Below, piece after piece: positions 28,915-36,686 of a stretch of DNA of 64,000 bases. Every line of letters starts with the position of its first letter. Position 1 is the stretch's first letter. The stretch is taken from positions 2,232,001 through 2,296,000 of the forward strand of contig NC_014313.1 in the NCBI RefSeq assembly GCF_000143145.1, given 5' to 3'. This DNA comes from Hyphomicrobium denitrificans ATCC 51888 (GTDB taxonomy: Bacteria > Pseudomonadota > Alphaproteobacteria > Rhizobiales > Hyphomicrobiaceae). A program made the translations under genes and the position numbers. The notes beneath the pieces are model-generated. The model searched no databases and had not been told where the DNA came from. It worked only from the letters and a program-made list of their open reading frames with translations.

Positions 28915-29049
28915 ATGAAAATCGCGGTTCTTGGAATTTGTCTCGCAGCTCTCGCGCTCGGCGCGTGCCGTCGCGAAACACCGGAATATACGCCGATGAA
29001 GCTCGGCGCCGCTTCGACCACGTCGCAGACGGCGGGCGGCCAGCGCTAG
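28915..29049 (+). CDS. Very small lipoprotein
   Basis: This 44-residue ORF starts MKIAVLGICLAALALGAC; the lipobox LALGAC marks Cys18 for lipid attachment. The mature part is only about 27 residues (RRETPEYTPMKLG then a Ser/Thr/Gly tail). GGGAGG lies eight bases before the ATG, and an intrinsic terminator follows, which argues for a real gene despite its length. It resembles entericidin-size lipoproteins in form only. Confidence 0.75.
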   Translation: MKIAVLGICLAALALGACRRETPEYTPMKLGAASTTSQTAGGQR

Positions 29050-29075
29050 TCTCGCATCGAGCGATGGCTAGCAAT

Positions 29076-29110
29076 GGACGAAGTGCATCGCGTGCGCTTC
29101 GTCCGTTTTT
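29076..29110 (+). terminator. Intrinsic terminator after the small lipoprotein gene
   Basis: GGACGAAG / CTTCGTCC is followed by GTTTTT on the plus strand. It sits between the lipoprotein stop and the convergent TonB-like gene. Confidence 0.85.
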
Positions 29111-29115
29111 CTTTC

Positions 29116-30093
29116 TCAATCGTAGATGTACGTCACCATGAACGTGCGATCGGCGAGATTGGAGCCGGTCGGCGGGATCGGGTAGCTCGTCTGCTGAGCC
29201 GCGAACACGACGTCCTGATTGAGCGTCGAATTCTTCGCCCCCGATAGCAACCTGACTTCGACGACGTTGCCGGTCTCCGACAAAAGAATTCGGATCGTAA
29301 CGCGGCCATTGATGTCGACGAGCTGCGGCATCGTCTGTTGCAATGCGCGGATCACGCCGCGTGCGAAGGCATCGTTCAATCCGGAGCGCGTGATCCCCGG
29401 CGGACGCTGCAATCCCGCAGAGCGGCCGCCGCCGAACGACGGCTGCATCAAATTTTTCGGCGTCGACAAGTCGAGCGATGCCACCTTCTTTTGCGGCTTT
29501 TTCGGCGCAGGCTTGGGCGCGGCCTTCGGCGTCTCGGTCTCAGCCTTGGGTTTCGGCTTCGGCTTTTCGGCGCTCTTCACGTTGGCAGGATTTTCATTCT
29601 GCAACGACAAGAGGTCGGACGCGTCGTCGATCGGGTCCGGGTCTTCCTGCTTTGACTCTTTCAGCTCGGGCTTCTCGGCGGGCTTGACGTCCTCCGGTTG
29701 CGGAGCCGGCTCCGCTTTCGTTTCCTGCTGCTCCGGCTTCGGCGGTTCAGGCTCAGGCGGCTGAGGTTCCTGCTTCGCTTCGGGCTGCGGAGGCGGCTGC
29801 TGAGGCTGCGGCTGTTGTGCGGGTTGCGGCGGCGGACCAGGAGGCGGCTGCGGTTCCTCGGCGACCGTGGCTCTGCTCTCGAGATCGGCTTCCGTTACGA
29901 GCGAAACGCTGATCGCATTGTCGGCGCCGTTCTCAGCGCCGAGACGCTTCGTCTTGCTGTTGACGGCGCCGATAAAAAGCGACGCGTGGAGCACAGCCGC
30001 ACACGCCAGCGCAATCCAGAAATTGCGCTCGCGTTTGTTGCTTTCACCCCACCGCGCGAATCCGGCGGTTGTCAGATCAGCAGTCTGATCCAT
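29116..30093 (-). CDS. TonB-family energy-transducing protein
   Basis: The 325-residue protein has a short cytoplasmic start, one membrane anchor (FWIALACAAVLHASLFIGAV, about 25-45), a long Pro/Glu/Lys-rich spacer (about 80-215) that spans the periplasm, and a C-terminal TonB-like domain (about 240-325; VDINGRVTIRILLSETGNVVEVRLLSGAKN). TonB proteins pass proton-motive force from ExbB/ExbD to outer membrane receptors. No exbB, exbD or receptor gene lies nearby, so the partner system is elsewhere or this is a TonB-like envelope linker. GGAGGGG immediately precedes the ATG. Confidence 0.8.
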   Translation of the reverse strand: MDQTADLTTAGFARWGESNKRERNFWIALACAAVLHASLFIGAVNSKTKRLGAENGADNAISVSLVTEADLESRATVAEEPQPPPGPPPQPAQQPQPQQPPPQPEAKQEPQPPEPEPPKPEQQETKAEPAPQPEDVKPAEKPELKESKQEDPDPIDDASDLLSLQNENPANVKSAEKPKPKPKAETETPKAAPKPAPKKPQKKVASLDLSTPKNLMQPSFGGGRSAGLQRPPGITRSGLNDAFARGVIRALQQTMPQLVDINGRVTIRILLSETGNVVEVRLLSGAKNSTLNQDVVFAAQQTSYPIPPTGSNLADRTFMVTYIYD

Positions 30094-30330
30094 TCCCCTC
30101 CGCGCCCATCCCCGTTGGATCGGCCCAGTTCAAAGATTACCCCGTTGCCAGCATGCGAGCCAGACGTGTTACATAAGCGGCGGAAATCGCCGCGACATTG
30201 CTGTGGTTATCGCCTCTCGCTGCGCCGTGAGGTCGCGGGTATGCAGCGATTCGCCCGGTCCAAATGCGTTTTAACGGGCGGCGACAGGCAGTTTTCCGCA
30301 AACCGACACAACAGCGAATGGGAGCCGTCG

Positions 30331-31200
30331 ATGCCCCGCCGACACAACGATCCTTCGCATGCGCCAGAAAAAAGTGGCAAAAGCGCGAAAAACGGCAAAA
30401 TTCGCGCCGGTATCGGCGGCTGGACGTTCGAACCCTGGCGCGGCGTCTTCTATCCGGACGATCTCGCGCAGGCCAAGGAACTCGGCTACGCGAGCCGCCA
30501 GCTGCCCGTGATCGAAATCAACGGCACCTACTACAGCACGCAGAAGCCGCAGACGTTCGCGCGTTGGGCCGCGGAAACGCCGGACGAGTTCGTCTTCACG
30601 CTGAAGGGTCCGCGCTACGCCACGAACCGGCGTGAACTCGGCGGCGCTGGCGAGTCGATCACGAGATTTCTGGAGTCGGGTGTCACCGAACTCGGCCACA
30701 AGCTCGGCCCCCTGCTCTGGCAGTTCGCGCCGACGAAAAAATTTGACGAAGCCGACTTCGGAGCATTTCTCGATCTGCTTCCGGAAAAATTCAACGGACG
30801 AAAACTGCAGCATGCGGTCGAGGTTCGGCACGATTCCTTCTCGACGCCGGCTTTCGTCGATCTTGCTCGGAAGAAATCGGTCGCGATCGTATTTGCAGAT
30901 CACGCGAAGTATCCGGCCATCGCGGATGTGACCGGCGATTTCGTTTATGCGCGCCTGCAGACCGGTAAGGACGATATTCCGACGGCGTACACGCCCAAGG
31001 CGCTCAACGAATGGGTTGCGCGGGCGAAGGTTTGGGCTGAGGGCGGCGTGCCGGATGACCTGCACGTCGCCGAGCCGGATGCGAAGCTGAAACAGAAAGC
31101 GCGCGACGTCTTCGTGTTCTTCATTCACGAAGGAAAGGTTCGCGCGCCGCACGCCGCGATGGCATTCATGGAGCGTCTGACGCGCAAGCCGCGCGCATAG
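30331..31200 (+). CDS. DUF72 family protein
   Basis: The 289-residue protein carries the DUF72 TIM-barrel features IRAGIGGWTFEPWRGVFYPD, EINGTYYSTQKPQTFARWAAETP, FTLKGPRYATNRR and LLWQFAPTKKFD, with VEVRHDSFSTP later. DUF72 proteins (YecE-like) are widespread, and their reaction is not known. ATG 30331 is preceded by GGGAG; longer upstream frame extensions read through a shadow of the TonB-like gene. The first 25 residues are Lys/His-rich and may be a disordered tail. Confidence 0.88.
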   Translation: MPRRHNDPSHAPEKSGKSAKNGKIRAGIGGWTFEPWRGVFYPDDLAQAKELGYASRQLPVIEINGTYYSTQKPQTFARWAAETPDEFVFTLKGPRYATNRRELGGAGESITRFLESGVTELGHKLGPLLWQFAPTKKFDEADFGAFLDLLPEKFNGRKLQHAVEVRHDSFSTPAFVDLARKKSVAIVFADHAKYPAIADVTGDFVYARLQTGKDDIPTAYTPKALNEWVARAKVWAEGGVPDDLHVAEPDAKLKQKARDVFVFFIHEGKVRAPHAAMAFMERLTRKPRA

Positions 31201-31209
31201 TTGCCAGTG

Positions 31210-31485
31210 CTATTGCCCTGTGGTTCGCTTGGCGCGAGCGCGCTGCGTCCTTGCGGCTCGCGTCTCGCGCTGGCGCGCGTCGAGGTATCGTGCACCGGGA
31301 TAATTGCCGCTCGGCGCGCCCCAGGTGCGGATCAGGTCAGCATCATATTCGCTGACGAGACCGGCGCGATAGTTTCCGCGCGCATGCTCGACCTCGAAAA
31401 GCGTCTGGGCCTGCGCGGCGCCTGAACAGAAACCTAGCGCCGCCACCATTGTGCAAAAGCCGAAGCGTCTCACGGTTGTCACCAT
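31210..31485 (-). CDS. Small secreted protein, paralogue of 23668-23946
   Basis: The 91-residue precursor has a signal peptide ending AAQAQ, then TLFEVEHARGNYRAGLVSEY, DADLIRTWGAP and a basic tail ending RARAKRTTGQ. The EVE-x-AR...RAG...D..L.R.(Y/W)G pattern is shared with the product of 23668-23946. Function is unknown. It is convergent with the DUF72 gene, nine bases apart. Confidence 0.7.
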   Translation of the reverse strand: MVTTVRRFGFCTMVAALGFCSGAAQAQTLFEVEHARGNYRAGLVSEYDADLIRTWGAPSGNYPGARYLDARQRETRAARTQRARAKRTTGQ

Positions 31486-31579
31486 CGCCTAACTGCTGAA
31501 GTCGGCCGCTCCGCAATGTGTGCGGAGGGCCAAGCTTGCATATGATTCCCGATTACGACGTCGGGCGGTGTCGGCCTGC

Positions 31580-31981
31580 TCAGTATTCCGGACAGACGCG
31601 GGCGCGCAGTCTGCGGCTGTAGTAGCAGGTGTCGTAGCCGTAATCGTATCCGTAGTCGTCATAATAGTAATCGTTGAAATAGGGGTAACCGCCCCAATAC
31701 GCGAAGTAGGGATACCCGCGACGGTGCCCGTAGCCTCCGTGCCAGCCGCCGTGACCCCAACCGCCTCCGCCATGTCCCCAGCCGCCACCACCGTGGCCCC
31801 AACCACCGCCACCGTGCCCGAAGCCGCCGCCGCCGTGACCCCAGCCGCCACGAACAAGCGTTGTCTGATTGTGTGCGGCGGGAGTTGCCGTCGCCAAGCC
31901 GCCCGGCGCCGCGATTGCGGGTGCGGACAAGCTCATGAGGGCTGCTGTGAGCCCGCCCAAGATCAAATGCGTGCGCGCCAT
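31580..31981 (-). CDS. Secreted glycine/histidine/tryptophan-rich repeat protein
   Basis: The 133-residue precursor has a signal peptide ending APAIAAPG, then four or five tandem GWGHGGGG-type units (about residues 46-80), a Tyr/Asp-rich middle (YFNDYYYDDYGYDYGYD) and a basic end RRLRARVCPEY. The repeats are also tandem at the DNA level (about 31745-31850), so length may vary between strains. Such proteins are common in Hyphomicrobiales and may be exposed in the envelope or bind metal; this is inference. Confidence 0.72.
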   Translation of the reverse strand: MARTHLILGGLTAALMSLSAPAIAAPGGLATATPAAHNQTTLVRGGWGHGGGGFGHGGGGWGHGGGGWGHGGGGWGHGGWHGGYGHRRGYPYFAYWGGYPYFNDYYYDDYGYDYGYDTCYYSRRLRARVCPEY

Positions 31982-32377
31982 GAATTTCTCCTATTCAGGA
32001 TCGAGTTCGAAATGTTTGCGCAATGGATCGAGGTCGCCGGTGAGATGGGCCGAGAGGTCGATCGCCTTCAAAGCATTAGCTCCGATGCCGGGTGAAACAG
32101 GCATGCAAATGCTGCTGACCAGATCGGCGGCAAAACAAGCCGTCGGCGTGTAACAAGGCGCGTCACTCAGATCAGACTATCGGAAGAGCGCGACGCGATG
32201 AGCAAACCGGCAATCACACATAGCAAGCGATAGCATCACGGGCAGCATAACAGGCACAATTCACTGCCTCGACCTTGCCACGTTGCTGCGGCGAATCTGG
32301 TAAACAGAAATAGAATCGGGGTTCGATGCTCTCGCGGCGCGCCCTGCTCTTATGCTGCATCAACGACGGAGCGAAAA
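31982..32377. other. Intergenic region with no clear gene
   Basis: Nearly 400 bases between a minus-strand and a plus-strand gene. Short frames on both strands have no start with a ribosome site, no signal peptide and no family likeness. Confidence 0.45.
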
Positions 32378-32659
32378 ATGTCGGACCGGACACAACTCGC
32401 AATTGGCCGCAACTCCATTTCGGTCCCGCGCCTGACGAAACGTGCGGTGGAAGCCGGCGTTGCGACGGCGCTCACGTCTTGCGTCGCGCTTCTCATTCTC
32501 GTCTTGAACAACGTGCTCACCGGACGCGGCGGCTGGGTGAACGGTTTCGACGTCTGGTATTCCTATATGCGACAGCCGGCGATCTTGGGCACCATGATCC
32601 TGACGGCTTTGACGACGTCGCTGTTCCTTGCATGGCAGCGTGATCGCGGCGCTCGCTAA
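32378..32659 (+). CDS. Small membrane protein with two transmembrane helices
   Basis: The 93-residue protein has a basic start, a helix ATALTSCVALLILVLNNVLTG (about 29-49), a loop GGWVNGFDVWYSYMRQP and a second helix ILGTMILTALTTSLFLAW (about 69-86). GGAGCG lies nine bases before the ATG. Function is unknown; the gene stands alone. Confidence 0.68.
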   Translation: MSDRTQLAIGRNSISVPRLTKRAVEAGVATALTSCVALLILVLNNVLTGRGGWVNGFDVWYSYMRQPAILGTMILTALTTSLFLAWQRDRGAR

Positions 32660-32690
32660 GTCGAAGGCGCTTTCTCGCAGCCAATAGAAA

Positions 32691-32712
32691 AGGCGAGGCC
32701 CTAGCCTCGCCT
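32691..32712. terminator. Probable shared terminator between convergent genes
   Basis: AGGCGAGGC / GCCTCGCCT with a four-base loop lies midway between the small membrane protein gene and the gene ending at 32747. The flanking T or A tracts are weak on both sides. Confidence 0.6.
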
Positions 32713-32746
32713 TCGATTTATTTGGCGCCGATGGACGACGGCCGCC

Positions 32747-33148
32747 TCAGCCTTTCAGTGCGGCGTTGCACTTGCTGTAATAACCGCCGCCCTTCTGAAT
32801 CCATTTCAAGCCGGCGTTGCCGTTGTTGGCTTTGTTGGCCTTGTACTGATCAAGACACGTGTGCATGCGGGCTTTGCCGGCAGTCTCTTTCGCGTACTTG
32901 GGATCGACCGACTTCGGGAATACCGCGCCGCCTGCGGTTGTGGTCGCGGGCGCTTCCATTGCAGCATCGCCCCCGGCGCATTCCGTTTTGCGGAAGTCAT
33001 TCCAGGATTTGCCGTTCAGGGTGCCGGCCGTTTTTGCGGCCTGGTATTTCGTGCTGCATTCCTTGCTCGTCAGCGCCGCGCTCGGTCCGGCGGTGGCGAG
33101 TGCGAAGGCTCCGAGCGCAGCTGCGGAGAGGAAAATGCGAGAGATCAT
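32747..33148 (-). CDS. Secreted protein with two similar cysteine-paired segments
   Basis: The 133-residue precursor has a signal peptide ending GPSAAL. Two related segments follow: KECSTKYQAAKTAGTLNGKS with WNDFRKTEC, and TCLDQYKANKANNGNAGLKW with QKGGGYYSKC. Each looks like a helical pair closed by a disulfide. This motif (C-x3-YQAAKxAG...WxxF/I...C) recurs in exported proteins of Hyphomicrobiales. Function is unknown. Confidence 0.72.
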   Translation of the reverse strand: MISRIFLSAAALGAFALATAGPSAALTSKECSTKYQAAKTAGTLNGKSWNDFRKTECAGGDAAMEAPATTTAGGAVFPKSVDPKYAKETAGKARMHTCLDQYKANKANNGNAGLKWIQKGGGYYSKCNAALKG

Positions 33149-33377
33149 TGGTAGTCTCCATTGGGCGGCGGCGAGGCGCAGGCAACCGCGCTCGGCGCGT
33201 CGGACGTTGCTGGTGCAGGGGTTGCCGTTTTACTCCTAACGGACCTTCGGGGAAACATATAAGGTGCTGTCAGGGTTGCTCAAATACGAAAGACTTGTGC
33301 TTACGAAAAAGTATACCCCCTCGCTCAAATTCGAGCATCTCGAAGCTCGGGCCCTTGCACGCCTTCCGGATGGATTC

Positions 33378-33812
33378 ATGCCTGCCCCGAAACGCTTAAC
33401 CGGTGTGATCGTCAGTTGCGTCGCCGCCGCACTGGCCTGGCCAAGTTTTGCTGCGGCGCCGTCGGACACCGAAGCAAAGGACGCTGCACGCTCCGCCGTC
33501 GCGCAGATGACGCCGCACGACGTCGGCTCCCGCTATGGTCAGGCGCTCGGCGCGATCGAAATATGCCAGGGCGCGCAAACGACGGTCAAAGTGCCGGCCC
33601 TCAACACGATTTACACGGGCGCCGACCTGCAGACGTTCCAGGCGCAGGCGTCTCGCATTTTCAACGCGTGGATCAAGCTCAAGCAGTGCGGAACGCTCGA
33701 CGATCCGAACGAGTGCCGGGTGGTGGTCGAAGAGAGTTGCGCCGCGGCGCTTATCGAGATCGGGCCGACCGGCACGGTGTTCCCGGGCCTGCTCGAAGGG
33801 CCGGGCCGCTAG
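33378..33812 (+). CDS. Secreted hypothetical protein
   Basis: About 144 residues from ATG 33378 (MPAPKRLTGVIVSCVAAALA), chosen because a signal peptide ending WPSFAAAPS starts there; the frame is open further upstream but lacks family sense. The mature domain has four cysteines (AIEICQGAQ, KQCGTLDDPNECRVVVEESC) and is likely helical with two disulfides. Function is unknown. Confidence 0.65.
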   Translation: MPAPKRLTGVIVSCVAAALAWPSFAAAPSDTEAKDAARSAVAQMTPHDVGSRYGQALGAIEICQGAQTTVKVPALNTIYTGADLQTFQAQASRIFNAWIKLKQCGTLDDPNECRVVVEESCAAALIEIGPTGTVFPGLLEGPGR

Positions 33813-33946
33813 GGAACGAGGGCTGCGCGCTCCAGCCTGAAATGGTTATCGTCTGCAGCGCCGCCGCGCGACGAAAGCCGCCGCCTCGAAAAGATTTGCC
33901 CCGCCCGGCGTTGCCCGCTATGGCCGATTGCCAAAAGGAGCCGAAG

Positions 33947-34357
33947 ATGGCGGATTTATCGAAGTTAACGATCGGTTCGAAAGGGACGTCGAGTGCGCTT
34001 GTGGTCGAGCAACGTCTCGCGCCCGCCGTCGGCAGCGGCATCGCGCCCGTGTTTGCAAGCCCGATGCTCATCGCTCTGATGGAAGCGGCGGCGGTGGATT
34101 GCATCGAAGCGCACCTGCCGGAAGGACATCAAAGCCTCGGCGTGCACCTTGATGTGACGCACGCGTCGCCGACGCCGCTCGGTTTCACCGTTACAGCGAC
34201 CGCAACGCTGAAAGCCGTCGAAGGCCGCAAGCTGAGTTTCGACGTCGTTGCAAGCGATGGTATCGATCAGATCGGATCCGGCTCGCATACGCGCGTCGTC
34301 GTCGATACCGCCAGGTTCATGGCGCGTCTAACTGCTAAATCCCTGCAACAAACCTGA
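33947..34357 (+). CDS. FlK-like hotdog-fold thioesterase
   Basis: The 136-residue protein starts at ATG 33947 with AGGAG eight bases upstream. The hotdog core is FASPMLIALMEAAAVDCIEA, followed by SLGVHLDVTHASPTPLGFTV, which places Glu (in MEAAAV) and His (in VTHASPTPLG) where fluoroacetyl-CoA thioesterase FlK has its catalytic residues. Serine replaces the FlK threonine in the first motif. It probably hydrolyses a small acyl-CoA; fluoroacetate specificity is not implied. Confidence 0.85.
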   Translation: MADLSKLTIGSKGTSSALVVEQRLAPAVGSGIAPVFASPMLIALMEAAAVDCIEAHLPEGHQSLGVHLDVTHASPTPLGFTVTATATLKAVEGRKLSFDVVASDGIDQIGSGSHTRVVVDTARFMARLTAKSLQQT

Positions 34358-34409
34358 CAATCGGCCGTCGGCCCTTTAGACGACGGAATCAGGACTTACG
34401 TTTTTGAAT

Positions 34410-35603
34410 ATGGGCGACTGCTTTCGGAGCTTGCAATTCATGCGACCGGGTCTTTTCTCAGCCGCGGCTTTTCTCTCGCTCGTTGTCCTCGGACAGCCCG
34501 CTGCTGCCGCCGATTGCACGGCCAATGATTTCGCCGAAGTCGTCGATCAATCCGGAGCAAGCTTGCGCGCGCTGACGCTCGACGCGCAACCCAAAATCCA
34601 AGAACGCTTGCGGCGTTACAAGGCCGCGAAGAAGCTCTCCAACGAAAGCTCCGAGGAGACGGCTCTCGACGCGGTCAGAGATTCAACGCTCGATGACCTG
34701 GACAAAAAGAGTGCGGAACTGCTGCTGACAGTCGACTCGCTCGGCCGGGTTCCCGATGGTGCGGTGCCTGACTGCTCCAAGCTTCCGCAGGTCAGATCGG
34801 CAGCCGCCGAACTCAACAAGGTCATCAAGGCGAAGTCCGACCACATCATCAGGCGCCTCGACGAAAAGATCGCCGAGGCTGAGCCGCAGGCTCCAGCGGC
34901 GACGCACGAGACGGCATCGCAGCCGCCCGAAAAAGCGAAGCCCGAGCAGCACGCCGCCACAGCACCCGTCAAACACGCGGAACCCGCGCCGCCTGCCGCA
35001 AAGCCTCCGGTTACGTCGCCGTGGACGGCCGACACGAAGCCGGACGACGCTTACAAAACGCCTGACCTCGCGATGCGCGAACAAGGCGGCGCGGCCTCAC
35101 CTCCGGCGGCTGAAGCGGACGGCTATTCGATCGACGAGGTTCGCGAGGCGACGCGCGGTTTCTTCGGCACGATCTCGACCAACCTCGCCAGCGTCATCGA
35201 GCACGCCTTCAAGGAAATGGGGCGGCCGACGGGCTACGTGCTCGGCACCGAAGGCGGCGGCGCGTTCTTCGCTGGCCTTCGGTTCGGCAAGGGCTCGCTC
35301 TACATGCGCAACGAGCGCGATGTGCGCGAGGTTTATTGGCACGGACCTTCAGTCGGCACCGACTTCGGAGCCTCGGGGTCGAGGACGCTGTTCCTCATCT
35401 ACCGGATGAACAATTCCGACGACATCTACCGCAACTTCACCGGCATCGACGGGTCGGCTTATTTCGTCGGCGGCGTCGGTTTGACGTTGCTGAAGGGTGG
35501 GCAGGTCATCATGGCGCCGATACGGTCCGGTGTCGGCGTGCGGATCGGAGCAAATCTCGGGTATGTGCGCTTCACACGGCAACCGACGTGGAACCCATTC
35601 TGA
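34410..35603 (+). CDS. EipA / DUF1134 envelope protein with long N-terminal extension
   Basis: The last ~165 residues (GYSIDEVREATRGFFGTIST, GYVLGTEGGGAFFAGLRFGKG, VYWHGPSVGTDFGASGSRT, GIDGSAYFVGGVG) are the DUF1134 domain, founded by the Brucella envelope-integrity protein EipA, a small periplasmic beta-barrel. Here it is preceded by a signal peptide (FLSLVVLGQPAAAADC), a helical domain of ~110 residues and an Ala/Pro/Glu/Lys-rich linker, so the protein is about twice the usual length. ATG 34410 and ATG 34440 both fit; the latter gives the tidier signal peptide. A terminator follows. Confidence 0.85.
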   Translation: MGDCFRSLQFMRPGLFSAAAFLSLVVLGQPAAAADCTANDFAEVVDQSGASLRALTLDAQPKIQERLRRYKAAKKLSNESSEETALDAVRDSTLDDLDKKSAELLLTVDSLGRVPDGAVPDCSKLPQVRSAAAELNKVIKAKSDHIIRRLDEKIAEAEPQAPAATHETASQPPEKAKPEQHAATAPVKHAEPAPPAAKPPVTSPWTADTKPDDAYKTPDLAMREQGGAASPPAAEADGYSIDEVREATRGFFGTISTNLASVIEHAFKEMGRPTGYVLGTEGGGAFFAGLRFGKGSLYMRNERDVREVYWHGPSVGTDFGASGSRTLFLIYRMNNSDDIYRNFTGIDGSAYFVGGVGLTLLKGGQVIMAPIRSGVGVRIGANLGYVRFTRQPTWNPF

Positions 35604-35630
35604 CGATCAAAGAAACTGACGATCAAAGAA

Positions 35631-35658
35631 AAAGGCCCGGTCGAAACCGGGCCTTTTC
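35631..35658. terminator. Bidirectional terminator between EipA and L,D-transpeptidase genes
   Basis: AAAAGGCCCGGT / ACCGGGCCTTTT around a CGAA loop works on both strands. Two tandem copies of TGACGATCAAAGAAA lie directly to its left. Confidence 0.9.
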
Positions 35659-35685
35659 GTATTTCCACCGATCGTTCAAGCGATC

Positions 35686-36495
35686 TCAATAGCTGTTGGA
35701 ATAGCCGGGAGAAACCTGCCGCTGCGCTTGGCGGTAGACGTATTCGCCGTTCTTGCGCCGATAGACTTTCATCAGCTTGCCGTCGATGTAGACGTGGCCC
35801 TTCGGTGCCTTCTTGCGCGTGAAGCGCGGATTGTAGGCTGAGTCATCGCTGCTATCGCCCCAGAACCAGCTTCCGCTGTCGGCGTACCGCGGCTTGCGAT
35901 CTTCTTCGCTGCGGCTCGCAATCTGAGTGCCGCCTTTCCAGTTCGGGCGGCCGTGAACGCTGACGCGCGTCCGGCTATAGCCGTGACGCTGGACGAGATT
36001 GTAGAACGTCGCGGCGTTGCCCGGCGCGAGCCTGATGCATCCGTGCGATGCCGGGCTGCCGAGATATTTCGTGTGCGAAGTTCCATGCACGGCGACGCCG
36101 CCGTTGATGAAGACGGCGTGCGGCATCGGCGCCATGTCGTATTTGCGCGAGTACCACATCTTCGCAGTCCACTGCGGATGGAAGTTGCCGGTCGGCGTCG
36201 CGAACGCGGCCACACCGGACGAGATCGGCCAGCTATAGCGCGCCTCGCCGTTGACTTTGACGGTCATCGTCTGGCGCGTGAGATCGATTGATGCCGTCAG
36301 CGTCGGCGGCAAAGGTTTCGGCTTCGGTTTGGGCTCGACGGCAGCGGCTTCCGTTGCGTCTGCGCCCTTCTCCGGCGCGGCAGTCGCGCTCGCGGCACTG
36401 CCGGCATTTTCACTGGTTCCGATCTCCTGAGCTGATACAGGAACAATCGGCAAAACAGCGAACAGCAACGCTGCCAAGGTTCGTGCGCGCAACAT
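35686..36495 (-). CDS. L,D-transpeptidase (YkuD domain)
   Basis: The ~269-residue precursor (start at 36495 with GGAGAG before it) has a signal peptide ending PVSAQ, a Pro/Lys linker, and a YkuD catalytic domain with HGT and SPASHGCIRL holding the catalytic His and Cys. These enzymes make 3-3 crosslinks in peptidoglycan or attach proteins to it. The C-terminal ~80 residues (GHVYIDGKLMKVYRRKNGEYVYRQ) are basic and outside the core. No partner genes are adjacent. Confidence 0.9.
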   Translation of the reverse strand: MLRARTLAALLFAVLPIVPVSAQEIGTSENAGSAASATAAPEKGADATEAAAVEPKPKPKPLPPTLTASIDLTRQTMTVKVNGEARYSWPISSGVAAFATPTGNFHPQWTAKMWYSRKYDMAPMPHAVFINGGVAVHGTSHTKYLGSPASHGCIRLAPGNAATFYNLVQRHGYSRTRVSVHGRPNWKGGTQIASRSEEDRKPRYADSGSWFWGDSSDDSAYNPRFTRKKAPKGHVYIDGKLMKVYRRKNGEYVYRQAQRQVSPGYSNSY

Positions 36496-36686
36496 AACTC
36501 TCTCCCTACGCAATACGGCGGAGCCCACCTATCTCTATCACAAGATGCGACCGAGTAGGCCAGATCGTGCTTGTTATCGGGGAATATTCTAAACCAGATA
36601 CTTACGAGCGACATGTTGCTCATGCGCCCGGCGCATGCGACGTGCCCTTTTATTGTGCGGGAATTACTGTCCCAGAAAGCCGGTCT

